Assembly (NCBI GenBank): GCA_027943245.1
Contig: JANDJZ010000640.1
Location: 1 to 22,583 of the forward strand
DNA from: Acanthamoeba sp. SK_2022b
Lineage: Eukaryota > Discosea > Longamoebia > Acanthamoebidae
Direction: 5' to 3'
Length of the DNA: 22,583 nucleotides
Under the pieces are notes generated by a model. The model did not search any database. It was not told the origin of the DNA and worked only from the letters and a program-made list of their open reading frames with translations. The number at the start of each line of letters is the position of its first letter. Within the stretch, counting starts at the first letter, position 1. This document shows positions 9,501 to 18,282 of this stretch, piece by piece. The translations under genes were made by a program, and so were the position numbers.

Positions 9501-11573
9501 TCTCGCTCGCTCGCTCGCTCGCTCTGGAATGCTCAGCTCGCGAACGTAAACGCGCGCAGCCGTGAGCTCGGACAACAGCTGGATCACCGCGGTGGTGGCC
9601 GTCGTGGTGGTGGTCCCGTCCGTCGTCGTCCTGGGCTGCCTCCTCTTCGCCGCCTTCGCCCTCTGGATCTGGTACCGGCGCAGCCACAAGGTAACCATGC
9701 CCCCCCAACGTTCTGCCAGTTAGGGGCTACTTCGCTGGCCTGTTATTATTATATTCATTTCTTTTTTATATAAATTAACATAAATATTTTTTTAACAAAA
9801 GTAAATTAATAAATGAGTTTTTTTTGTCAAAAAAATTATTATGTTAATTTATGAACATCATTGGGCTCACTCTGGGCCGTGCCGTAGGAGGAGAGGCTGG
9901 TGGAGCCGGACTACTACCAGCTGGTGGCGACGTCCACCATCGAGCCGCTGCTGTTCGTCTCGGCCAACTCGTCGCTCCCGCGCGTCAAGCAGGACCCCGA
10001 CGCCCTCGCCAAGTTCACCGCCGTGCGTTCACCCCCCCCCCCCAACCCACCGCGATCGTCGACGCCTCTCCCCATTGGCCTTTGCGCGATGCTCACCACG
10101 AGCGCTCCCCCCCCTCTCTCCGCCCACAGCTGCTCCTCGATCCCGACTTTGCCCAAGCGCTCATCCTCGGTGCCAAGAAGTCTCACATCGAGGTGCTGCC
10201 GCCTCGCTCGCGCCCGATTGCGCCGCGCCGCGCCGACTGACCCGACGATGGAATGTACATTCCTCCAGGTCGACACGGTGCGCATCAGCAGGCTGATCAT
10301 GCTCACCTACATCTACGCCGGGCGGCCCCTCTCCATCCTCCAGGCCCAACTCTCCCGCGAACTGCGCAAGGGTGAACGCAAACGCCGCCTGCTCGCTTTG
10401 TTCGTTCACCCGTTCGCTCATGCTCTCTCTCTCTCCCCCCCCCCCCTCTCTTCTCTGCAGCGTCGAGCAAGACCATGTTCAGGGAGGACACGGCGCTCAC
10501 GACGATGTTCAAGGTGTGGTCCAAGGTGGAGGCCATGCCCTACCTGTGGCACAGCTTCGCCCAGCTCGTGCATGAGGTCAAGCTCATCGCCGCCGCCAAG
10601 GTGCGCACGCCCACTCCCTCCTCCCCCCCCCGCCTGTGGCATTGGAGAGAAGAGGAGGAGGGGGAGGGGGAGGGCTCACGCGCGTCGTCTCCGGATTGGC
10701 AGAACAAGAACCTCGAGCTCTCGGACTCGAACTCGGCGCTGACGAGCATCGAGGTGGACCCGCGACGACTGACGGCCGACGACAACAACCTCCTCAACAC
10801 GCTTCAGCTCGAGCTCGTGGTCCAGAAGATGCTCCTCAAGCTCTTCTCCTCTGCCTCGACCTTCCCGCAGTACGCGTCCTCTCAACAATTTTAATTCACC
10901 TTCATTTCATTTCATTATTATTTATTTATTTATTTTCTTTTTTTCCCTCTAATTGTGCAATTAATATTTACCCCAACTTGCTGCACGCAGAGAGCTGCGC
11001 CGGTTCTGTCAGATGCTCAAGAAGGAGATCCGCAAGGTCTTCCCGCGCAAGGCCAAGAAGTACGCCATTCCATTCCATTCCATTCATTCCATTCATTCCG
11101 TGTGGCAGCCCTGACGGCCCTTGTCCTTGCTTTCCCCATCTATTCAGATTCTACCGGATAGCGGTGGGCAACTTCCTCTTCCTTCGGCTGTTCTGTCCCG
11201 CCTTGGTGGACTCGTTCGAGTACGGCCTCATGGACGCCCCGCCGGACGCGGGCTCCCTGCGCCTGCTGGTCCTCATCTCCAAGGTCCTCCAGGGCATCGT
11301 CACCGGCAGCTCCTTCCGGTAACCCTCTCCCCCAACGCTCTCTCTCTCTCTCTCTCTCCTCGTCTTCTTTGCCTGCGCCACAAGTCTGACGCGTCGTGCT
11401 GCCTCCAGGGAGGACTACATGCAGAACATGAACGCGTTCACTTCACAGAACCTGCAGTCCCTCATTCAATACCTCGACGACATCGCCGTACGGACCTCCT
11501 CTCTCTCTCTCTCTCTCCCGTGTGGTTGGGCTCGTCTCACCTTCTCGTTGTTGCCCGTGATGGTGCATGCGTG

Positions 11574-11653
<80 letters not shown>

Positions 11654-12429
11654 TGAACCAAAGCGAGTGGAGGATGCCGACGATTCGGACAAGTCGAGCG
11701 AGGACCCCTCGCTGAACGACGAGGACGAGCCCAACGAGGAGAGGTGCTCACCATTCCACACTGCTCTGCTCAACCCGCCTGCATCAGCGGCAGCTCATTT
11801 CCTTGGAAACCTGCCAATGCAACGCCAGGAATGTGATCGTGCGGCCGGAGGACATGGAGATCGAGCTCGACGAGTTCGACCTCGAGGCCGGCCTGTCCAA
11901 GTCGGGCAAGGGCAAGCACAGCAACGTCAGCGGAAGTGCGTGTCTCCCCCCTCTCCCCCCCCTCTCTCTCTCGCTGCCCCGACCTCTCTTTCGCGCCTCG
12001 CGCTTGGCTACACGGGTCCCGTGGTCGTTTACCCGCTTGGCGCCACGCACGCAGGCCAGCTGCACGGAGTCCCCGAGATCCTGCGACACAACCGCAAGTC
12101 CCTGCGCGCGAACCGCAACAAGACCATCACCATCCTCTGCGCGTTCGCCATGTCCGTCGCGCCCGACGTGATCGACGCCATCGCTGCCACCCTCCCCGGC
12201 AAGAAGAAGGCCAAGGTGCCTTGGGCTTCTCCCTCCTCGCATGTGTGGTGGTCACGGCGTGTGTGCAATTGCGTGCGTGCCTCACTGACAGGGTGCCCCC
12301 CCCCCATTTGCGCTGTGGCGTGAGCAGGCGCTGGAGAGGACGTTCCGGGAGGTGCTCCCGCTGCTGGGGGACAAGGAATACTCCACGGGAGAAGACACGG
12401 GCGAAGACAGCGAAGATGACCGACTATAG
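6553..12429 (+). CDS. Transmembrane protein with four extracellular CUB domains and a cytoplasmic RasGAP domain
   Basis: Twenty-seven exons: 6553-6592, 6694-6888, 7042-7168, 7296-7420, 7479-7592, 7667-7759, 7850-7987, 8084-8150, 8246-8365, 8519-8574, 8690-8782, 8895-9030, 9111-9250, 9380-9466, 9560-9690, 9888-10022, 10130-10192, 10269-10371, 10461-10600, 10703-10869, 10991-11059, 11148-11318, 11409-11487, 11664-11743, 11829-11935, 12055-12215 and 12328-12429. They total 3039 nt, 1012 aa. A short hydrophobic N-terminus is a probable signal peptide, with exon 1 the least certain. Four CUB modules follow at about 14-162, 163-277, 278-389 and 390-510 (for example FDYVAIYDGATVTSPMVAEF). The single membrane helix is 519-548, with stop-transfer YRRSHK. 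The RasGAP domain has the arginine-finger loop SKTMFRED (Arg662) and the FLR motif FLFLRLFCPAL (Arg793). The tail is acidic and then basic. Predicted role: a surface protein accelerating GTP hydrolysis by Ras under extracellular control. Confidence 0.88.
8456..8479. repeat. (CT)n tract in CUB-RasGAP intron 9
   Basis: About 23 nt of CT dinucleotide followed by a C-run, in the intron 8366-8518. It probably doubles as a long pyrimidine tract. Confidence 0.85.
9740..9855. other. AT-rich block in the intron after the transmembrane exon
   Basis: The intron 9691-9887 is strikingly AT-rich in a GC-rich gene (runs such as ataaatatttttttaac). It separates the exon for the transmembrane helix from the first cytoplasmic exon. 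Similar AT-rich blocks fill the introns at 6889-7041, 7988-8083 and 10870-10990. No open frame or structured RNA is apparent. Confidence 0.7.
11338..11358. repeat. (CT)n tract in CUB-RasGAP intron 22
   Basis: About 21 nt of CT in the intron 11319-11408. A second similar tract lies at 11500-11517 in the next intron. Confidence 0.85.
11575..11652. repeat. (TG)39 microsatellite in CUB-RasGAP intron 23
   Basis: About 78 nt of uninterrupted TG, the longest simple repeat in the window, in the intron 11488-11663. The acceptor (aag) lies only 11 nt downstream, so the usual pyrimidine tract is replaced by the TG repeat. Confidence 0.95.
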
Positions 12430-12646
12430 CCTCTCTTTCCCGCCTCTCCCTTGCCTCCCTCCAAGAGCCCTTCTTGCTCTGGCCACCCTGCTATGCAGAA
12501 CCATCCCCCACTAAAGCTTATTTTATTATTTATTATTTATTATTTATTATTTATTATTTATTATTTATTATTGACATTCTGTCGAACCAGATGAGCACGC
12601 AGCAAGCTGGCAAGAGCGCAAACATAAACCACAACACACAGAAATC
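12430..12646. other. Intergenic stretch and probable 3' UTR of the CUB-RasGAP gene
   Basis: This 217-nt stretch lies between the TAG at 12427-12429 and the next ATG. It holds a pyrimidine-rich segment and the ATTATTT repeat array at 12525-12572. No canonical AATAAA is present. Confidence 0.5.
12525..12572. repeat. Heptanucleotide (ATTATTT)7 tandem array
   Basis: Nearly seven perfect copies of the 7-bp unit ATTATTT lie 96-143 nt after the CUB-RasGAP stop codon. If transcribed, the array would contain repeated UUAUUUAUU nonamers, the core of AU-rich mRNA-decay elements. Confidence 0.9.
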
Positions 12647-13380
12647 ATGGCATCGGAATGGTGGCAGTCGAGGGCGCAGGGCACCATCCACACCCGCAAC
12701 TGCGTTCTCCTGAGGCCAGAGGGTGCAGGAGGACGGGGACCGAAGGAGGAAAAGAAAGAGCTCAAGAAGAAGGCTCGCGCTGTGCGTGAGGCCCTGCGAG
12801 ACACCGCCCACTACTCGAGCTGGTGGCCCCACGACCTCACCGTGGCACCCCTCCCAGCCCAGGACGAGCAGGTGGCAGCTCGGGCGAGCGACAACACGCA
12901 ACCGAGGCGCATCCGCGTGTGCAGCCCTCTGGGCGCCTGCTGGGAAGGCGTGGTATCTCCTCGCCCTACATTGCACATGCTTATCACCACAGAATTCCTC
13001 ACCACAGTTGGCTTGGGGGGGGGGGGCAGCTCGAACGAGAAGAGCTCTTGGCGGGGGCTGGCGTGCGGCAGGAGTGGTCCTACGACCGCGGTGCCTTCGT
13101 TGGGCGTGGTGTGTGGAGCGTGAGCCCGGCGCCATCCCTATCGCGGTGTATGCAGCCCAACGCGTCAAGTAGCCCGGCGAATGATCATGATGCGGAATTC
13201 GCCAACGAGGGAGAGCGTCACTGGTGTGCGTGCTACGAAGCGGACCTTGAAGCGAAAGGAAGGGCCCGGCTTGGCATGCGCCTTGGTCTCGACCTCGCAC
13301 GCATGCAGGCACGCGGAACCGAAGACCTCCTCACTTCTCTCTCCTCCTACGCCGAGCAGACTGTCTCCTCCGGCAAATAG
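12647..13380 (+). CDS. Hypothetical protein, no family recognised
   Basis: I do not recognise this protein. The model has exons 12647-12952 and 13030-13380, 218 aa. It starts at ATG (MASEWWQSRAQG) and ends TAG. The intron (GTATCT...ggggcag) joins two open frames in phase 0. A donor 3 nt earlier also keeps frame. The N-terminal half has a Lys/Glu-rich stretch (KEEKKELKKKARAVREAL), probably helical, then YSSWWPHDLT. The C-terminal half includes REELLAGAGVRQEWSYDRGAF and ends in a helical segment with LGMRLGLDLARMQARGTEDLL. No signal peptide or membrane segment is seen. The open frames and G/C third positions favour coding, but homology is lacking. Long antisense frames also exist here, so the model needs transcript support. 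Confidence 0.5.
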
Positions 13381-13630
13381 CTATTTGGCCGTGCGCAAAA
13401 TCTCGAGTGGTGGAATATTTGTATTTGGCGTTCAACGAGTGGTGCAGATTTTCCGGTTCGGGAAAAACGGAATTCGCCCATTCGAGGAAGTACAATATCC
13501 CGAGAAAGGCTCCGCGGGCACTAGCAAATAAGGCGCGTCCGCGGCGAAACATTTTTGAGGAGGGAGGACAACTCACTCAACAGAACGCAGTGCGCCCACC
13601 AAACCAAGCAAACCAACACTGCGGCAGGGG
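13381..13630. other. Upstream region of ABCG transporter A
   Basis: This 250-nt stretch is less GC-rich than the flanking exons (for example ggaatatttgtatttgg near 13412). It should contain the 3' end of the hypothetical gene and the ABCG-A promoter. No TATA box or AATAAA is clear. Confidence 0.45.
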
Positions 13631-16090
13631 ATGTCTTCGTCATCTTCGGACGGTGAGAGTAGCGTGGAGCTGCAAGACTGGGCTGGGCAGAAGCGCAAGA
13701 TAAAACGGGTTGAAGCCGACGACGGCGAAGAGGGGGACGAAGCCCTCCGGCACCGGCACGGCATAGTGGTGGGCGGAGATGAGGAAAACGGCCTGGGCGT
13801 GGTGAGCAAGTACGCCAAGGTCAACCAGCCGTGTCCGTTCTCCGTGCACCCGCCCAAGGCCCACTACAACCTCGAGTGGCGCAACATCAACTACAAGGTG
13901 GTGTTCCCCCTGCCGCCCAAGAACCTCCTCGCCAGGCTCCTCCTCAAGCTGCCCATCCCCGACTCGATTGCCAATCGCTTCAAGAAGAAGAAGGAAATAC
14001 CCATCCTCAACAATGTCTCCGGTCGCGTAGCTGCCGGGCAAGTCGTGGCCATCATGGGGCCGACGGGGTCGGGCAAGACGACACTGCTCAACGTGCTGGC
14101 GCGGCGCATCAAGCTCAACGTGACGGGCGACATCCTGGTCAACGGCGAGCCCGTCCAGGGCCGGCGGCTCAAGCGGCGCATGGCCTACGTGCTGCAGGAC
14201 GACATCTTCTTCCCCAACCTCACCGTGCGCGACACCATCTCCTACACCGCCTACCTCAAGCTCCCCAGCTCCCTCTCCTGGAAGGAGAAGCGCGAGCGTG
14301 TGGAGGACATCCTCACGGAGCTGGGCATCCAGCGGTGCTCCAACACGATCGTGGGCGGCGGCTGGGTGGTACGCGCGCCTTCTCTCTGCCCCACGCTCTC
14401 GCATTAGCCCCGCAATTCCGCGCTCCTGCGGAATGGCCTGGTTAACCAGTTCGGCGATTAACGGTGATTGGTGGATTGTGTGTAACCGCCGGCCTATTGG
14501 TGGTTAATGATGCGGGGGTGATGATGTTGTGCAGCGCGGTGTGTCTGGCGGAGAGCGCAAGCGAACCAACATCGCCAACGAGCTCGTCAACAACCCCTCC
14601 CTCGTCTTCCTCGACGAGCCCACCTCCGGTACACCCCCCCCCCGCTTTGCCATGCCCGCGTTCTCTCCTCCTCTCTCGAGTGCATTCCAGTGCTAATGCG
14701 CTGTTTCCCCTGCACGTCACCATCACCACCAGGCCTCGATGCGGCCACATCGCTCGGGCTGATCGTGTCCATGAAGAACCTGGCCAAGAGCGGCCACACG
14801 GTGGTGACGACCATCCACCAGCCGTCCTCGTCCATGTTCATGATGTTCGACAACGTGGTCCTCCTGGCCGAGGGCGGCTACGTGGTCTACTCGGGCAGCT
14901 CCGCCGGCGTGCTCTCCTACTTTGCCAACCTGGGCCTGCACTCGCCGCCGCGGTACAACCCGGCCGACTTCATGCTCGAGGTGGTGACGTCGACAGAAAA
15001 GGTGCCCGACGGGCGAACGGTGCGGCAGCTGCTGATCGACACCTACGCCGAGAACGAGGCCAAGAACCGGGAGGCGTTCAAGCCCCTCGAGATCGACGAC
15101 GACGAGCGGGAGGCCGTGCGGGACATGAAGAAGGGCCCCAAGTACCCGACCTCCTTCTTCACGCAGACGTGGGTCATGGCCGTGCGGTCGTTCAAGCAGC
15201 GGCGGCACGACATCCTCTCCTGGATGCACCTCATACAGATCGCCCTCATCTCCATCCTCGCCGGCCTGCTCTGGTTCCAGATGGACAAGAAGGAGTCGGC
15301 CATCGGCGACCGAACCGGCTTCCTCTTCTTCTCCACCATGTTCTGGATCATGCACACGTGGTTCCTCTCCCTCTTTGCCTGTACGTTTACCCCCCCCCCT
15401 TCATCCCATTTCTGTCGACAAAGTGTGCTGATTGGCCATTGGTTGGCTCGCCGCACGTGCACCACAGTCCCGCCAGAGCGCGCGGTGCTCACGAAAGAGC
15501 GGGCGACGGGCACGTATCGACTGTCGGCCTACTTCCTGGGCAAGACGCTGGCCGAGACGCCGCTCGAGCTCACCCTGCCGATCCTGTTCTCGTGCATCTC
15601 CTACTGGATGGTGGGCCTGTCGGACTACTCGGGCAACTTCTTCTTCTTCATGCTCCTCATGTGCCTGTTCGTGCTGATGGGCAACGGCATCGGCCTCTGC
15701 ATCGGCGCCACGGTGCCCGACGTCAAGAAGGCCCTCACCTTCTCCGTCATCGTGGTGCTGGGGTCGGTGCTGCTCGGCGGCTTCTTCATCAGCCGCGAGA
15801 ACCTGCCGGTGTGGATCGCGTGGGCGCGGTGGATCTCCTTCATGAAGTACTGCTACGAGATCGTCCTCATCAACGAGTTCGCCCTCTCCCACGACCAGAC
15901 CTTCACCCCCTCCTCCCCGCGCTCGGCCTACAACTCGGTGGGCGCCCCCATCACCGGCGGCGACGTGCTCGACCACTACGGCGTGGAGACCAACTGGTAC
16001 GGCGACATCATCTTCATCGTCGGCGTCATCATCCTCACCCGCTTCCTGGCCTACCTCTCCCTCCGGTTCCTCAACAAGCCCCGCATGTAA
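13631..16090 (+). CDS. ABC transporter G family half-transporter, copy A
   Basis: Exons 13631-14368, 14535-14628, 14733-15380 and 15468-16090 join to 2103 nt, 700 aa. The domain order is nucleotide-binding then membrane, as in ABCG/White half-transporters. A Ser/Asp-rich N-terminus is followed by Walker A GPTGSGKT (143-150), the ABC signature VSGGE (249-253) and Walker B LVFLDEP (269-275). The switch region [10 protein letters not shown] comes next. The C-terminal ABC2-type domain has about six hydrophobic helices, with family blocks [19 protein letters not shown] and [16 protein letters not shown]. By family it works as a dimer exporting lipids, sterols or xenobiotics. The substrate cannot be told from sequence. 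It pairs with copy B (18283-21353, opposite strand), which has four more introns. It converges on the nucleoside hydrolase gene with a 62-nt gap. Confidence 0.95.
14066..14267 (+). repeat. Near-identical inverted tract shared with 20711-20912
   Basis: This 202-nt coding tract from Walker A onward matches the reverse complement of 20711-20912 with one difference (C at 14185 versus A in the sense of copy B, a silent GCC/GCA change). The identity includes third codon positions, while the N-termini of the two genes are clearly diverged. Confidence 0.85.
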
Positions 16091-16152
16091 ATCATCATCA
16101 CCACCAACAACTCTTGAACTTTTGTCTATTGCTGTTGTGGCGTGGCCCCCTA

Positions 16153-16682
16153 CTAGTGGGGCACGATGGGCCTTTCGGGCAGAGGCGCGCCAACGCCGGC
16201 CTCGCGGGCGCTGGCGTCGTCCGTGGGCTCGAGGTCCTGCTTCACTCCGTCGGCCACCTCCTCCCTGGCCGCTCCCGTGGGCAGCGCGTTGAGCGGGCTC
16301 CGCTCGTTGGCCCGGCGCAGGGCCGCGAGCATCATCTCCCTGTACAGGGAGGAGTTTGTCGCATGGGGGGTCAGCCGCGCAGGCGAGCAACGGGCGGGAG
16401 CGCGTGGTGTGGTGGGCCGCCGCACCAGAACGCCGCGACGTCGACGCGTTGGGCGACGTGCACGTTGCGCGGCTTGGGGCTCATCTGCCACACGTCCACC
16501 ACCGTCTGCCCGAAGCTGAGCTCGCTGCTCGTCTCTGCGCACACACGCCCCCCCTTACCGGAGTAAGACATGGCCGGCAGCCATTGGGGGGGGGGGCAAC
16601 ATGTTGATGGCTCGAACCGATGTCCACTCGCAGCAGCTTGGTTTGGAAGATGGACGGATCGCTGAATCAAGTTGACGCATGT

Positions 16683-16714
<32 letters not shown>

Positions 16715-17038
16715 CCAATCATTCGACGCCACGTGCATTGCCATGTAGGAGGGAGGGCCACAATGCGCGTACATGACGTAGGCGATGGTGAGCGGGTCGT
16801 GGAGGGGCGGGAAATCGAAGAAGAAAATGTCCTTGTACGTCTGCGCGAAGAACTGGAGGAGGTCGATCATGAGGCGGCCAAAGGGCGAGTTGAAGCCCTC
16901 CAGCGCCTTCACGACCTCGTCCGTCACCAAACACGTGTGCGTCACCTGTCACCCCCCCCCCCGCACCACCACCACCACCGCACACGCAAGTGAGCGAGCC
17001 CTCCCCGCCGTGGACATGTGGCTGCACTGAGAGGCCAC

Positions 17039-17077
<39 letters not shown>

Positions 17078-18145
17078 CGAGAGGGACCTGGACGAGCTTG
17101 ACGCCGCACTCGAAGACTACCTTGGCGGCCTCGGGATCGCACTGGAGAGACCGGATTGCCCCCCCCCCGCGGTCACCCAACCAAACGCGCGCGAGGGGAT
17201 TGGGAGAGAGGGGGGGGGGTTGGCGCACTTGGATGTTGAACTCGGCGACGGGACCGGTGTTGCCGATGCCCATGGCGCCGCCCATGAGCACGATCTGCGC
17301 GAGCTTGGCCTTGACCTCGGGGAACACCAGCAGCAGCAGCGCCACGTTGGTCAGCGAGCCGGTGGCTACCAGCACCACCTCCCCATTGGCGTGCTGCGAG
17401 ATCACGTCGTACATGTGCACGATCGCTGTTTGGCAAAGACGTGTGTGTGCGAGCGCGCGCGCGTGTGTGTGTCGTTGAGCGAGCAGGCGCCCAAAGATGA
17501 GGGGAGAGTGGGGGGGGGGCAGCACCCTTCTTGGGGACGAGGCGGCCGACGGGCGGGAGGTCGGGCACCTCCTGGCCGGAGCGGGTGCCCAGCCCGCTGG
17601 AGCCGTGGATCTCCGGGCACACCTTGCTCTCGCGCATGAGCGGCAGGGCCTGCCCCATCACCACGTCTACCACAAATAAATCAATTAATAATTTGTTTTT
17701 TAATTTTTATAAAAAAAATAAAAATTAATAAAGTCTGGCTTGGCCGGCGCGAATGAAAGAGTGGCGGCGGTGGCGTGAGAGGCACCAACGCCACGGATGT
17801 CGGCGAGGGCGAGGACGCGCAGGGCGTTGACGGTGGTCTTGTCCACGGTCTGGTTGCCCGCCACCGTCGATATGCCCAGCAGCTCCACGTGGGGGCTGTG
17901 CCCGGCCAGCATGATCGCCATCGCGTCGTCGTGCCCTGCGCACCACCACCGCCGCGACCACAGCCAACAACAACGAAAGTGCCAACAAATCGAATGTGCG
18001 TTTTAATCCCTTTTGGTGCTCTCTTCCCACCGAGGCTCACTCCCGCGACCTCCGGAGGTAAGCTCGTTGGGTCCGAGCATCAAAAGATGCCACCTGCCTC
18101 AGGAGTACCTGGGTCACAATCCAGCCAAATCTTGGTCCTGCCCAT
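16153..18145 (-). CDS. Inosine/uridine-preferring nucleoside hydrolase
   Basis: On the minus strand, nine exons join to 1104 nt, 367 aa: 18145-18109, 17935-17786, 17666-17526, 17425-17229, 17141-17076, 16945-16773, 16661-16618, 16534-16426 and 16339-16153. The tiny first exon gives [13 protein letters not shown]. With the next exon it forms the calcium/ribose motif DxDPGxDD (Asp9, 11, 15, 16). Further family blocks are [60 protein letters not shown] and [12 protein letters not shown] (His246, Asp247). Near the C-terminus is [10 protein letters not shown]. The enzyme hydrolyses the N-glycosidic bond of ribonucleosides to base and ribose for purine/pyrimidine salvage. A C-terminal extension of about 50 aa after the last family helix is unrecognised. 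There is no signal peptide, so it is probably cytosolic. Its 3' end faces ABCG-A. Confidence 0.95.
16683..16714. repeat. (TG)n(AG)n compound microsatellite in a nucleoside hydrolase intron
   Basis: About 14 nt of TG then about 18 nt of AG on the plus strand, in the intron 16662-16772. In the gene's sense this is (CT)n(CA)n, close to the acceptor. Confidence 0.85.
17041..17075. repeat. (CA)17 microsatellite that forms the 5' splice site of a nucleoside hydrolase intron
   Basis: In the gene's sense this is (GT)17, starting at the first intron base right after the codon GAG (exon edge 17076). The donor GT is therefore the first repeat unit. Confidence 0.9.
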
Positions 18146-18282
18146 GTTGCGTGTCGCTGCAGCGAAAAAAATCCAAAATAAAATGCTGGTGTAATATCCT
18201 TTACATTTGGATGATTTAAATTAAATAATTAAAAAAGAGTAACACAAAACTTGCGACCGAGGTAAAGCGACGTCTTGGCGTG
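18146..18282. other. AT-rich spacer between the nucleoside hydrolase start and the ABCG-B stop
   Basis: Both flanking genes run on the minus strand, so this 137-nt spacer must hold the ABCG-B 3' UTR and the nucleoside hydrolase promoter. It is AT-rich (for example ttaaattaaataatt near 18217). No AATAAA is visible on the minus strand. Confidence 0.5.

Noticed and set aside
11419..11715. Frames encoding alternating Val/Cys or Thr/His runs
   Set aside because: These are translations of TG/CA microsatellites inside introns that are flanked by phase-matched exons.
12554..13312. A 252-codon minus-strand frame opposite the orphan gene
   Set aside because: It reads through the ATTATTT array, is Arg/Pro/Ala-rich and lacks an ordered domain. 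The plus-strand two-exon model is more protein-like, though I keep that one at moderate confidence.
14469..15445. Frequent ATTGG/CCAAT pentamers in introns as possible intronic enhancers
   Set aside because: Examples occur in several genes, but a pentamer is common by chance and I could not count it against a background.
15401..16390. A 329-codon antisense open frame over ABCG-A
   Set aside because: Long antisense frames are expected where third positions are nearly all G/C. Composition is low-complexity and no motif is present.
14464..16566. A 700-codon open frame offset from the ABCG-A frame
   Set aside because: It overlaps ABCG-A exons in a different frame, has Arg/Pro/His/Leu-rich composition typical of shifted GC-rich coding sequence, and carries no domain. 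It is a shadow of the real gene.
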